Positions 24,601 through 39,692 are shown, counted from the first letter of the stretch. The stretch: 64,000 bases of DNA from Daphnia carinata (GCF_022539665.2 NC_081331.1:14168638-14232637); one strand, 5' to 3'. The notes: generated by a model from the sequence alone, not told the origin. A program made the numbers and translations.

Positions 24601-27043
24601 TCATTTGATCAATCATATCGGACACTTTCCAATGGGAATCGGTGCTGCCCGATTGAGTTCCATGGTCTGCGAACATGACGACTTGCCACATTTTCAAGGC
24701 GATGAGCTCTCAGCGGAACTCTTTCATTCTCCATCTGTCCAGTTCTTCATGTTGAACAAGGATACATTGATGTCGTTGGTGGAACTCCCCACGTTAGAAG
24801 CCACTCGGGGGAGCGCAATGTCCGGTCTTCGAACGGCCCATTCTCAGGTAAATTATTTCCCCCCATATTCTATCGCTTAAGTTTATCAAATCACCTTCAT
24901 CCAGGTGCGAATCATTTTGAGAAACCTCGGTGGCAAATTCTGCTGGGATTCGTCGATATTGTATTCGCTCAAAGATGATTCAACATTGACACGTTTAACT
25001 AAACCGCCTCTACCGCCATTTTTTACCGCACGTCCTTATCAACGCGAAGAGTTAATGATATCTTCATTCATCGGTGGAGATGGAGCCATCATCCAGCCAT
25101 CTCCTCCGAGACTTTCAGTGCGTCATCGACCTCCCAATTCCATGCCCAAATGGGAGGATACTGCCGAAGACATGGACAACCTTGAAGACCTTTTGCTGTT
25201 TATTGGACATACAAGTCCTGAATGTATTCCAGCCGGAAGGCAAGCAGACACGTTGACTACGCCACCTCCTCCTCCACCGACCATGTTACCCGAGCAAGAG
25301 GAGGAAGCGCTAAATGCGCTACTCCATCAAAAACACATCGAGCTTGATTTCTACCAAAAGCATTCAAATGAACAGTGGTAGGGAAACATCGCTTTTAGCC
25401 TAATATGATGACAATGAAATTTATTGGACCTTGTGTGTGTGTTCATTTTTAGGATGAGAGGGCGCCCGGTTGAAGAGCCTATACCGGAAGATCCACAATC
25501 CCCTTTCCAGTTTAGTCGGATGCTCTTTTCCCAGCTTGGTTTAACATCATGGGATAAAAGAGGACAAGTCCAACTCTTAAAGAAATGTGATAAACTTCTT
25601 CGTGAGTTAAAAAATCTCGATAGCCAGGTACAATTTCATTTATCAAATCATTCATGAATGATAATAGACGTTGGGGATGTATGTAGAAATGCCGAGAAAC
25701 GCACAAGATTGCCGTCATTTATGTAGGTGCCGGCCAGGAGGACAAAAACTCAATTCTTACAAATTCCGGTGGAAGCCAGGCGTTCGAAGATTTTGTTGCT
25801 GGTCTTGCGTGGGAGGTTAGTCCTTAAAGCAAACAAAAAAAAAAACAACGTGTGAATGGCCTTTTCGATTGCGGTTTAGGTTGAATTGGAAACGCATACA
25901 GGCTTTCTTGGCGGTTTGCAGCGCAACCGATCCACAGGCGAAACAGCTCCTTATTTTGCCACATCTTTCACTGAAGTTATTTTTCATGTATCGACTAGAA
26001 TGCCTTCACACAATCAAGACGCTCTCCTTCAAAAAGTACGTGGTTTTACGAGGCATAGGAAGCCGTTGATTACAAGTCTCATTTTCGTTATATAGACCCG
26101 CCACTTGGGTAACGACGAAGTCCATATTGTATGGTCGGAACATTCGCGTGATTACCGCCGAGGCATTATACCAACAGAGTTTTGCGATGTTCTCATCACC
26201 ATCTATCCACTGCCGAATCAACTATTCCGCATCCAGATTACACGCAAACCAGACGTCAGTAAAAAACTAAATCGCATGCAAATTCAACAATTATATGTGA
26301 TTTATGTTTCAGGTCCCGTTCGTAGGTCCACTCTTCAACGAGAGCATAATAGACAAACGTGTGCTTCCTGGGTTGGTACGTGCTACTGCTCTAAACGCAT
26401 CTAGGGCGACGCGATCCACCATCCCCTACTTCCATACTTTGTAAATTATCTTTAACTTCAATTTTCTAAAACTCTTGAGTTCTTAACGTTACATTTTTTA
26501 CGCTTAGTTACGAAGAAAGATACAAGGCGTTGGAAACGATTACACAAAACCTTCAAGAACCAACGACGTTCGAGGATTTTTGTGTACAACTTTGCTGCCC
26601 AGGTATACCTATGCCTACAACTGGATCGTCCGGTAACTTGTCAGGTACATGAAAATGCAAAATGAAACGTTTTGGATGACATTATTTCTTATATTTGCGC
26701 GAAGGTTCATTTTTCAATAACATGGAAATGCCAGGGAATCCTCCATCAGGACCTCCATCTAGTTCGGGAGGCCATGTTACGTTCTCGTCTGATACTTCGT
26801 ATGGATTTGCGACATCCCTCTTCCGTCAAAACCCTGGCCAAGAAAATAAACAAAGAGGTTGCTTAACTTGTGGCCTATTGTTGAACTGTTTAATAATTTC
26901 TGATTGTTTTCAAAGGATTGGAAAGCGCCGGTTTGTCTGTCGACATCGAGGAACCGCATTACGCGTCACCCAAAGCGAATAAACGGCTGTCATTCAAACA
27001 TACATCACGTAAGATATCGGGTTTCGGTAACCCAGATTGTTGA
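18657..27043 (+). CDS. RALGAPA1: Ral GTPase-activating protein subunit alpha
   Basis: Catalytic subunit of the RalGAP heterodimer, which stimulates GTP hydrolysis by RalA/RalB. I read 31 exons: 18657-18762, 18820-18930, 18990-19161, 19226-19350, 19422-19537, 19598-19742, 19861-20107, 20153-20345, 20408-20503, 20568-20728, 20790-21024, 21081-21594, 21797-21946, 22006-22397, 22459-22557, 22623-22778, 22834-22965, 23026-23151, 23216-23383, 23919-24029, 24091-24528, 24593-24847, 24905-25377, 25453-25627, 25687-25815, 25880-26035, 26096-26254, 26313-26440, 26508-26644, 26705-26857, 26916-27043 (1961 aa; human about 2036). The start [19 protein letters not shown] matches the family. A Ser-rich, possibly phosphorylated region falls around 21200-22110. 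The C-terminal Rap-GAP domain holds [20 protein letters not shown], the HLGNDE segment with the catalytic 'asparagine thumb' (about 26102-26119), [17 protein letters not shown] and EPTTFEDF. The donor at 26858 (GTTGCT) is weak. Confidence 0.96.
23384..23918 (+). other. Unusually long intron of RalGAP alpha with a candidate 45-nt microexon
   Basis: This intron is 535 bp, while nearly all others in the gene are 45-75 bp. It contains a possible in-frame exon at 23600-23644 flanked by GCGCAG and GTTCGT (see findings). Confidence 0.5.
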
Positions 27044-27781
27044 AGAAACGAAAACAAAAGTGTCTTGATTGACGGTGATTCGACATTCCACACACATTTC
27101 GACGAACTAGATTGTACTTTACATATTATGCAATTTTTCAAAAGCTTCAACGTTCCCCAGTTCACGTCTTTCATAACTTAAGAAATAGAAAACGGTAGGA
27201 TTTAAGGACATTGAATTAAAAAAAAAAGAATGGACGTGCAATCAAGTGTATCGCGAGCTCGCTTCACACGACAAGTATATCGCAGATCACAAGCTCAAAG
27301 GAAAAAGACACTTGTCAAAATTCGTGACACTTGCTTCGTTTGATTTTTTGTTTTGTACCTTTTTTTTTTTTGTTCTTAGTTTAAGGCGTGGAATGTCTCG
27401 TAGTGTTAAGTAATCAATCCAGCTACCTCTCGTTCTTCCCTTATTGTTACCACCGTGTGTCGTTACGTGCACGCGCATTTCTTTATACAGTACTTTCGTC
27501 TCAGCTACTTCGATCCGCCTTTCTTTTTCTCTTTACCACATTTCGAATTTTCTTTTCTTCCACTGCTCACTTGTTTTTTTGGTGTTTTTTGCCCATATTT
27601 ATATAAAGAAAAAACCATTTCTATGTGTTGTTTTTCTTATTGTTTGCCTTTAATAAACAACAAACCCGTGACTTTATCGCCATGGGAACATGTGTTTGAT
27701 CGTTATTTGCATCATCGTTTGGCTACTATCGTTGGTCATAGGTTTTATTCCTTGTAGACAAATTGCCATTTTCAAAGTGTC
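27044..27781. other. Intergenic: RalGAP alpha 3'UTR and CFAP157 upstream
   Basis: Pyrimidine-rich from about 27400. AATAAA at 27652-27657 may end RalGAP alpha transcripts, although that would make a 600-nt 3'UTR. Overlapping open frames in 27388-27757 look non-coding. No strong TATA box was seen before 27782. Confidence 0.5.
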
Positions 27782-29488
27782 ATGCCGAGCGTTTCCAAAC
27801 GAAATGATCTTTCAGCAGCTTCAACACGTTCGTCGAGAACTGCACAGCAGAGATTTCCCGGCGCCAGAGGCAACACGAAAGGTAGCAGTTCAGGTCACGA
27901 AAAGAATCAGGTAGACGACACAGCCAAGAGTGACGTACCTTCGAATCACCTCAGCGAAGTCGATAGGGAATGGTTCAACATTCGAATTCGGGATCTCGAG
28001 GAGAAATTAGCAAGGTGATTTCATTTTTTTTAAACGTTCATTGCCTCATTTATTTTTGAAATTATTCGTGTGATGGAGGCAGAGCTCTCGATGAACGGCA
28101 AAAGTTTGAGAAGGAAACTGTAGCGGCCACAGATGTTCTCGATAAATTACGTTCGGACAATGAGGACATCATCCAATATTTGCATCGTAAGTTGCAAGCT
28201 CGAGACGACCAATGTACCGAACTTAAGGAGAGACTTAAAGGATTACAAATGGTGTTACATCTGAATGTTTATTACCTTTTTCACAAGTTTTAACGAGTTT
28301 CATTTTGGAAAGGCCCGCGAGAAAGAAAGCGAAGATTATGAACGTCAGTTAGAAGTTTCCAATCGAACGTACGGCAACATGGAACAGCGACTGACTAGTG
28401 AAATCAAATTATTACGTGAGTCGAATCAAATATTCAATAAAAAAAAAGGCACTGATTTATCGCTTCAATCGATAGAGGGGAAACTGACGTCTCTAGAAGA
28501 ATTTCGAATTCAGAAAGATCTCTTTGAAAATCAAATCAAAGAGGCACACGACAACCTGAAAAAGAAAGATGAAGAATTACCCGTTCACTTGGAACGTATG
28601 GAACGGCAGACAGTGTTGCGGATCGAAACGTTTGATTATACTCCCAACATTTTCATAAATATTTGACAATTATTCGGTTATTACGTAGGATGAAAGAGGA
28701 GCATGCGAAGGCCATCAAAGAAATTGCCAAGGACATGGAGAAGAAAGCCATGACGAAACTAACGGAAACATCACGTAGAGCACTGGAAGAGAACACTATG
28801 CTATTGCGTCAAGTATACCTGTTCATTAAGAGAAAATTCGTGATTATCACCTATCAATTCCGACAGGTGGCTGTTTTAGGAAGCAAAGTAGTAACGATCG
28901 AATCACAACTGGCAACGGCTAGATATCAAAATCAAGGGCTGAAAGCGTTGCTTAGCCGGACAGAAAGCAAACACGAAGAGGCAGCTAAACAGTTGGCAGC
29001 TGAGAAAAGTGTAAGGTTATTGAAAGATCATATTTTAAATGCAATTTTAAAAATGTAGTTGTTTTTGCAGAAGCGAAAGACGCAGGTGAATATTGAAGGG
29101 CTGGCTCAAAGGAAAATCGTCCAATGCGAAGAATTAGAGAAAAAGGTGAACGAACTTTGCGCCGAGAATGAAGATTTACAGAGACGATTGAGCCAACTGG
29201 AAGAAGAGCGTTCCAGACAGAAGGAAACGATAACCGAGTTGAGCCACGCCAGCGAAAAGGCTCGAGATTGGCTCTCCAAAAACAAGAAGAAATGTGACAT
29301 TCTTTCGCAAGGCATCCAATCGGCAAAACGAATTATGGCCGCAGTTTTGGAGGTAATTGATTGCCATTTATTTCTGATAGAATATAAATTCTTTTTTATG
29401 TTTGAATGTGATATAGGCCGACAAAGATGATTTAACAGCAGCAATGAACCAAGTAATTGACTTTATTAACGAGGATTTCGGTTCTTAA
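27782..29488 (+). CDS. CFAP157: CFAP157-like coiled-coil ciliary/flagellar protein
   Basis: The family is a basal-body and axoneme-associated coiled-coil protein required for sperm flagella in mouse. Exons: 27782-28014, 28083-28251, 28313-28415, 28476-28629, 28689-28812, 28867-29010, 29071-29352, 29417-29488; 426 aa. After a basic Ser-rich N-terminus of about 50 residues the protein is almost wholly heptad-like and charged. Family-like phrases are DREWFNIRIRDLEEKLAR, then LTSEIKLL-QGKLTSLEEF-RIQKD (the last joined across the 28416-28475 intron), then MKEEHAKAIKEIA and SRRALEENTMLLRQ. Those match my recollection of CFAP157 (RTQIRDLEDRLAR, GKLAALEEFRLQKE). BBOF1 is a related alternative. Shorter than the human protein, with no Pro-rich tail. 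AATAAA at 29684-29689 fits a poly(A) signal. Confidence 0.82.
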
Positions 29489-31512
29489 TGGTTTGAATAT
29501 TGGTACGTACTTGCTGTGCATTAGTTTTGCATATCATTATTGGCGGTCAGATTGCTTTCCGTATTCGTTCCATCCCAATTGTATTTTTAATTTTACAAAA
29601 TTGAAATGTTTTTACCATCGTGGGAATATTCTTTTCGGTCGATGTAAATCATGACATTTTTATCCTACCTTTAATTGATGTCGAATAAATGTTGCAATTT
29701 ACAACAGAATCATGGTCATTGATTTTGCACAGCGAACAGATAATACGCTTGCACGACAAGACTAATTTATTTTTTTATCTTTCGGCTGATGTTTCCATTA
29801 AACGTGTTTTGCCAATTTTGAGCTTGATTTGATTTTTTACTTAATACTTTACCCTAACAAATAAGCCCGACAAAATCAGCCCGGCAAAATAAGCCCGACT
29901 TTTTCTATATTATTTTATTTTTTTCAAAAACCCTGATATTATTATAACTAAACATGACGTATACACACAATTAATCAAGGATCACGATAATAGACATCAT
30001 TTTCTTGTAGCACTTGTGGTTCCTGAGTTATTCAAATTCAAAAATGACTGTGGTGAAACCACTTTGATTACCTACAAACCGCGCCACAAACGGGAAAACG
30101 AATACTTTTTCCTGAATTAGCGTTCAGTTTTGGTTAGTGCAAGTAAGTTTTATAGAATTTCAAGTAAAAATTTTTATCTACATTTTTTAAACGAAAAGTC
30201 GGGCTTAAAAAGTCGGGCTTAATGTCGGATACATTTCGCTTTAACTGCACTTCATTCGATCAAGCATTATTATGAGATTTAAATATCTAAAAAAAATATA
30301 GCCTAGCTAACGTTGTTGAAATGTTTCGTTTAGGTGACAAATAAACAGGACTCGATGACATAACAGTTTATCTTAACTGCACTCGCATACGCATGATCTT
30401 TGTCGAGTCCTACAACGTAACAGGCTTGTTAATTGCCATAATTGGAGCATTGTAGTATTCACGGATAGTTACCGGCTAGTAGCAGATGTTTGCAGCGGGG
30501 ATAAACTGCACGAGTTTTAAATTTCAAAGCACGTGTCATCCAAATTTGGATGGCATTGAAATCGATACTGGGAAAGAGCCACACAAACGGAAAACAACTG
30601 CGCATCCCACGAATTTTCAAGAGAATTGATTTCAACAAAAAATTTAAGGTGTGGTTAGAGTCCAAAAACCTGTTGATTCAACCTTGGAAATTCTAATAGC
30701 TTGTCGCCACTTTGTTTTGCTACAAGGCATCGTGATCATCTTCACCACTGATATATAATCAACTTTAGTTCAAATTAAGCGTCCTTGAAAAATCACGCAG
30801 GTTCAACCGCCATTAAAAATTCCATAAACGGAGCTATTATTTCAAGTTTTTTTTATGTGCAAATGCTACTGAAAGTTTATATCTATAACGATTCGGGGAG
30901 ATCCCGTACGCAGCATCATACTTTAGCTTTCTAATGCGAAAGAAAATGTTGGAATCTCTCACTAAATATAAAGCCTGCGAACACAATGATGTGATTACAA
31001 ATCCTGGTTTACCCTGCGTTGATTATACGATGGGTTTTTCGCAGAAAAAGAGAAATTTTCTCTGTTCCAAATTGAGATCTGGAACAACGTTGAGGCGAAT
31101 AACCTCGCCAAGCGATAGGTAATGTTCACGAACGTGCGGTACGTCACGTTTTCCATACGTAAATCACGTGCCGTTCTGCTACCAAGAAATGCAAGTGACA
31201 CACAAAGAAAAACCCACTTCTAATTCGCAAGTGCTGATGAACCATTTGAATATCGATTTTGAAAACAGAAATTCGACGTCGAATGTCTTTATAGAGAGTT
31301 TCTGGAAGCAAGAGATTGGAATTCCCAAATTTGGCTTTCCTGTTGCACGATACAAACGTGATTGCACGCGTGCCGCTTTTTTGCTAGCCAACAGTTTATC
31401 GAACTACGTTCAAGTTTTTTTATCGTCGCCCCCCGTCACTTTCTCCACTTGGAAAGTGAATAATAAAACATAGCAAACGCGGGTCAATGAAACACCGGGC
31501 GTCAAGTTGCCT
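29489..31512. other. Intergenic region carrying one repeat element
   Basis: About 2 kb between CFAP157 and the first Kunitz gene. Apart from the element at 29861-30222 I see no gene. Open frames at 30934-31122 and 31168-31473 have no splice partners or known motifs. Confidence 0.5.
29861..30222. mobile_element. MITE-like element with GTCGGGCTT inverted-repeat ends
   Basis: The left end has AAGCCCGAC at 29863-29871 and 29891-29899, with a variant between them. The right end has the complement GTCGGGCTT at 30198-30206 and 30212-30220. The interior matches the 6-kb repeat family: AGTTTTATnGAATTnCAAG near 30147-30166 and a GGATCACnnnAAT-like block near 29980-29990. There is no open frame for a transposase. 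Exact target-site duplications are not clear. Confidence 0.65.
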
Positions 31513-31513
31513 T

Positions 31514-31519
31514 TATAAA
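31514..31519 (+). promoter_or_regulatory. TATA box of Kunitz gene 1
   Basis: TATAAA about 70 bp upstream of the ATG. An initiator-like TTCCAGTCG lies about 29 bp downstream. Confidence 0.7.
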
Positions 31520-31584
31520 CCACCGGCATTCGAACCACTTCCAGTCGATTACTGAACACAGGAACAACAAGCCAGAACCACAAA

Positions 31585-31923
31585 ATGATGGCCATTCGAT
31601 TACTTTTGCTCGTCGTCCTTACCTGCATGTGCCTCACCTTCGTTTCTGCCGCTCCACGTAAGTTGCTGATACATCAGACCGTTTTAATGTCCGTCATTTA
31701 TTTTATGGTATTAATTTCACGTTCGTTTGTCACAGAGAACCGAGTGAGTCGTGCTGCTGGCTGTTACCAGCCAATGGAAAAAGGATTATGTCGGGGACTT
31801 TTTCAGCGCTACTACTACAACCCATCGAGCAGATCCTGCCAGTCTTTCATCTACAGCGGCTGCGGGGAGAACGGCAACAACTTTCGCTCTTTCGGCGAAT
31901 GCAGTCAAACGTGTCAGAGTTAA
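31585..31923 (+). CDS. Secreted single Kunitz-domain serine protease inhibitor (Arg at P1)
   Basis: Two exons, 31585-31657 and 31736-31923, joined in phase 1, give 86 aa. A signal peptide (about residues 1-22, hydrophobic MAIRLLLLVVLTCMCLTFVSA) precedes a complete six-Cys Kunitz/BPTI domain: CYQPMEKGLC, YYYNPSSRSC, FIYSGC, NNF, then two closing Cys residues. There are 8 residues between Cys1 and Cys2, as in BPTI. The residue after Cys2 (P1) is Arg, which predicts inhibition of trypsin-like proteases; that is inference. The protein ends just after the last Cys, with no tail. AATAAA at 32069-32074 fits a poly(A) signal. It is the canonical member of a three-gene tandem cluster sharing the signal-peptide-exon/phase-1-intron layout. 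Confidence 0.93.
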   Translation: MMAIRLLLLVVLTCMCLTFVSAAPRKLLIHQTVLMSVIYFMVLISRSFVTENRVSRAAGCYQPMEKGLCRGLFQRYYYNPSSRSCQSFIYSGCGENGNNFRSFGECSQTCQS

Positions 31924-33822
31924 ACGAATGTTTAGTACTTCTTTTACGTTACATAACAAAATCAAACTGCCTTCATTTTCATGTCTCTATCGACTTGTTT
32001 AAATTTGATCATGTTCTGGCATATATTTATATACATGAAATAACTTTGATTTTCCATCGCAGTGTTGAAATAAAGATTATTTTTCAAATCAATTTGATTT
32101 AATGAAACACATGCAACTAGGTGTGTTCTATACAGAACTGTATGCATCTATAAAATTCATAGACTCTTAAGGAAATGCGATGCTTCACTGGACTTGTAAA
32201 TCGCCTTTAAAGGTGCGACGAGCATAAATAAATAACAAGTTATATCTATTAAGTGCAATCAAATAAACAAGGGTGTGGTTTTCTAAAATCAAGGATGAGA
32301 ACAATAGACCTTGACAAACATTTGACACATGCGCGACACACGGGTCAGGTGAAGAACTCGTTCTGTCCTCATTTTCAAGTATTGTTTCAACATTAATACT
32401 ATCTTAATTGCAATCAACTTAAAACCCTTTTTGTACTATGGTTTGAATCGCTTGTTTCTATTGGCTATCTAGCATCATTAATCATTGCAGGATGAGTCGT
32501 GCATTGAGATTTTTTTTTAGCTGCTAGGTCTTTGCAGGATATTGACCCCGAGTCTGATGGGGCGTTTCTCTTCTTCGCCAAGTTTTTCGTTTTTATTTTT
32601 CAAGGCCCTTTTTTTCGGCACGAAAAACGGCCGAGAAACAAGTTTTTAATCTGCAATTCAAAAGCGGTTCCTTAAAAAAAAAAAAATGAACGAATTTCAT
32701 TTTTTTACCCTGTACGGTTTCATTCTTGGCTAATTCCATCTTGCAGACTACATCGTTAATTTACTACAGGAAATTACTACAAATGAATCAAGGTCTCAAT
32801 AAACTAAGGTAATTAAATGGCAATCATTTTTCCTTGAAAGACTGCAATATCTGAACTTAGGAAATCAACCGTTGCGTTAATAGGAGCAATGTCAACATCT
32901 GTAACCGAAATAGCCAAAACTAAAAAACCGAACGTTATCCAAGGATAAAACAACTGTGCATTAAAAAGGACAAAAATAATTTTCTTTTATTGCACGACGA
33001 AGGCATGAAATTGAATATTGCAACATGTAAAAGCGTTTGGTTTGGGCCGGATTTTCTGCCGAATTCCGCAGGCTAGACAGGCAATCTGATTCGGGAATTT
33101 AGGCACTGGAACCTGTTTTCACGCTAAAAGCTGTAAGGTTTTTGAAGACGCATTTTGGAAACCTACATATATTTGCTCTATATAAGGATTTATGCCCCTT
33201 TTCATCTTACTGCGTCGTATGTACTCTACTTAAGGATACATACAGCCATTCTGCTGAATTTGGCATATAACTTAAATTCTAGCTTTCAAATTACAAATCG
33301 TTCGTTGCGCTCTCCATTTCAACTATTATTTTTCAAATTAACAATAAGCACATTTCTCTGTGCCAAAAAAAACAGGATAAACAACTTTAAGCTGAGTAAC
33401 ATAGAACATTTAATTTTCGGAACTGTTGAAAATAATATTTTAAACGCGCGCTTGGATTACTATGTAATATCCTGTGGAGCGCGCACTTGACTTGAAATAA
33501 TTCCGCAACGTACGAGATGATTTTTTTTTTTCCCATTTAGAAAATGGTTATACCGGAGGCTATAGAAAACAAAAGGCGCTACCTGTTTTCTCGTAAATCG
33601 GAGATGTTGAAAAATTCAGCGATGCGGCAAACCAGTTTTTATCCTGGTACGCATCTTCCCATTCGATCTGAGTCTTCTTTTCCTTCTAGACGAGTTGTGT
33701 TTTTTTTTTTTTTACTATAAGCAAGTCCGATTTTTTTTTGTCTTTTTCCCAAGGATGACTTTGCGAGGTCATCTGGAATTTGGCAGTTAATGAAATAGGT
33801 GTAGCCAGCGTGTCAGCGGACC
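31924..33822. other. Intergenic region within the Kunitz cluster
   Basis: About 1.9 kb, AT-rich, with several homopolymer runs. It contains the poly(A) signal of Kunitz gene 1 at 32069-32074. The open frame 33155-33490 lacks splice partners or motifs, and I see no decayed Kunitz copy. Confidence 0.5.
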
Positions 33823-33858
33823 TATAAAGACCGGCCGATCGGCTCTTCTTCCTCAGTT
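33823..33858 (+). promoter_or_regulatory. TATA box and TCAGTT initiator of Kunitz gene 2
   Basis: TATAAA at 33823-33828 and TCAGTT at 33853-33858, about 32 bp apart. This is the usual arthropod core-promoter spacing, about 70 bp before the ATG. Confidence 0.8.
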
Positions 33859-33926
33859 GAAACACAGAAATTGCAAACGATACAACCACTTTGCTCTGTC
33901 TACTCGCCTACACCCAACAATACAAA

Positions 33927-34355
33927 ATGTCCAAGACTTGTATCGTCATGCTTTGCCTCGTCGCCCTCGCCATGGCTGTCCCTCGTAAGTTAAAAAAAAA
34001 AAAATAGAATTCTAATTGCCATCACGTTTTTTCCTTTGATTTCAACTGCCAATTAAATGAATTGCAACTGTCGTTTTCAACAGAGCCGGCACCGCAAGTG
34101 CGAGCCCTCAAGTTGGACCCCGTTTGCCTCCTGCCTCCCATTGCGGACCCCACCAAGAATTGCAACAACTTCTCCGTCAGGTGGTACTTTGACGCTGTCG
34201 ATGGTGACTGCGAAGACTTTGTCTATTCCGGATGCGGAGGCTCTGCGAACGTCTTTGAAAGCGAATTTGCTTGCGAGGTCCGCTGCGAGCACGTCCATGA
34301 TCGTTTGAACAGCTTCGAGAGCGCCGAAAGCGCTGAATTTGTTCTTGGAAAATAA
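33927..34355 (+). CDS. Secreted divergent Kunitz-domain protein (Asn at P1)
   Basis: Exons 33927-33984 and 34084-34355, joined in phase 1, give 109 aa. The signal peptide is MSKTCIVMLCLVALAMA. The domain keeps all six Cys (CLLPPIADPTKNC, WYFDAVDGDC, FVYSGC, then two near the end), but Cys1-Cys2 holds 11 residues instead of the usual 8, and the P1 and P1' residues are both Asn. An acidic 20-residue tail (SFESAESAEF) follows. The paralogue downstream shares the CNNF segment and acidic tail, so the pair diverged together from a canonical inhibitor. Protease inhibition is doubtful and the target is unknown. Confidence 0.9.
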
Positions 34356-34974
34356 GCAATGTCTTTTCTCAATGTGCATGTAATTGTTACCTGTTTCGAG
34401 GAATTTAATTTCAATTAATTTTAATAATGGCTTATCGCCAGCTCATATTTGTTGACATTGTAGCAACCAGTCTGTTATAGCCTCAATGTAATCCGCTTAG
34501 CTCACTGTTTTCATTAGAATACATACACGAATTTTGTTTTTAAAAACTATTCCAAATTTGTTCTCGAATTATTCAGTCGCATCTAATTATTCAACAACGA
34601 AAAATAACATTGGAAATTATCATAATTCCGATGAATATGTACGTGCATAGATTATTCCATTTCCAGTTCAGGTGAATACTATCGTTGATGCACGGCAATT
34701 GCGCAATAGATTTCTGAATTTTACTAAACAAAAACAAAAGAAAACGAGTAAAGCAACACGCCCGGGGAATGAACTGTAAACCGGATAGTGATATGCAATT
34801 TTTTTTTGGTATAGTTTGCGGGATTTGTTGATTCCCTTGCCTGCAGGACAACATTTTCCGTTGGAAGGAGGGCGGTGAATGATGCAGCAGTTACCCCATC
34901 CCAGTTACAAGTGGTTATCATCTACTTTTTTTGTCGCTATCTGATGCAAGTGCATGAGCCATTTTCCGTATCAC
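34356..34974. other. Intergenic region within the Kunitz cluster
   Basis: About 0.6 kb, AT-rich. No coding exon recognised. It should contain the 3'UTR of Kunitz gene 2 and upstream control of Kunitz gene 3. Confidence 0.5.
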
Positions 34975-35011
34975 TATAAATACGGGCCATCCAACTGCTT
35001 CCTTGTTCACT
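34975..35011 (+). promoter_or_regulatory. TATA box and TTCACT initiator-like site of Kunitz gene 3
   Basis: TATAAATA starts at 34975. TTCACT lies at about 35006-35011, about 34 bp downstream and about 70 bp before the ATG. Confidence 0.7.
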
Positions 35012-35078
35012 TGAACGCGGCAAAAGGTCGACGAACGTCAAATTTCTCCCCACTCTAGTTCGCACAACTCAACCGACA

Positions 35079-35541
35079 ATGTCGAACGTTTACGTTTTAT
35101 TGCTTTGTCTCATTGCCTTTGCTTCAGCGGCTCCTCGTAAGTAAACATTTAGCATTTACACAAATGCGGAAGGTTAACGTTGATTCGTATAATTAACGCG
35201 TGCAATCATTAAATCTGCCATTTTTCACGATTGAATTCACAGAAGGTTCACTTCCTCTGTTCGTGCAAGAACCGGTACCGATTAATCCGGTTTGCCTATT
35301 GGCCCCAATCAATCCAACGGTGCGTTGTAATAACTTCTCGCTTAAATGGTACTACGATCCAAGGACCAGGGACTGCGAAAAAATCCTGTACTCTGGATGT
35401 GGTGGCTCTAAAAATCTTTTCAACTCCGAAAACGCCTGCGAGAGGCTTTGCGACTATGACAATTTCGACAGCTATGAGAGTGCCGAAGACTACTATGATT
35501 ACCAGCCCACCTACAAGTACTTCACCTTTGGAAAAAAATGA
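35079..35541 (+). CDS. Secreted divergent Kunitz-domain protein (Asn at P1), acidic Tyr-rich tail
   Basis: Exons 35079-35136 and 35243-35541, joined in phase 1, give 118 aa. The signal peptide is MSNVYVLLLCLIAFASA. It has a six-Cys Kunitz domain with CLLAPINPTVRC (10 residues between Cys1 and Cys2), P1 and P1' both Asn, WYYDPRTRDC, ILYSGC, and two closing Cys. The C-terminal tail of about 35 residues is rich in Asp, Glu and Tyr and ends FTFGKK. It is the closest paralogue of the gene at 33927-34355, with the same CNNF motif and same intron. AATAAA at 35675-35680 is a good poly(A) signal. The tail could bind calcium or matrix, or carry sulfated tyrosines; this is speculation from composition. 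Confidence 0.9.
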
Positions 35542-35911
35542 TTTGATTTTGTCCCAGTTGTTATTTTCCAAACGCGTTGTTTTGTTAAGCCATTAATATT
35601 TAACTTTTTGCTGTTACATTAGAAAATTGTTTGCCATTTGGTGCAATTTAGTTAAAGTGGCTTTCATCTTTTTGAATAAACTGCGTCTGATTGCAAAAAA
35701 CAACAAGAATTTAAAAAAAATTTAGATTAGAAATTGGTATTTTTCTACTGCGAAAAAGTTTAATTGAACTTTTCTGGCAACGTCGCATTTGCGTCTTTCT
35801 CCGGTTTTCATTCAGACAACAAGTCGGCTGCGAAGTCAAACGAATCACTTTGCAGCCGTTTTAAAACACACTTTTCTCTTTTCTTCTTGATTACAGTCAT
35901 ATATTGTCATT
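35542..35911. other. Short intergenic spacer before RPB2
   Basis: About 370 bp holding the Kunitz gene 3 3'UTR (AATAAA 35675-35680) and the RPB2 upstream region. No TATA box was seen for RPB2. Confidence 0.6.
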
Positions 35912-39692
<3,781 letters not shown>

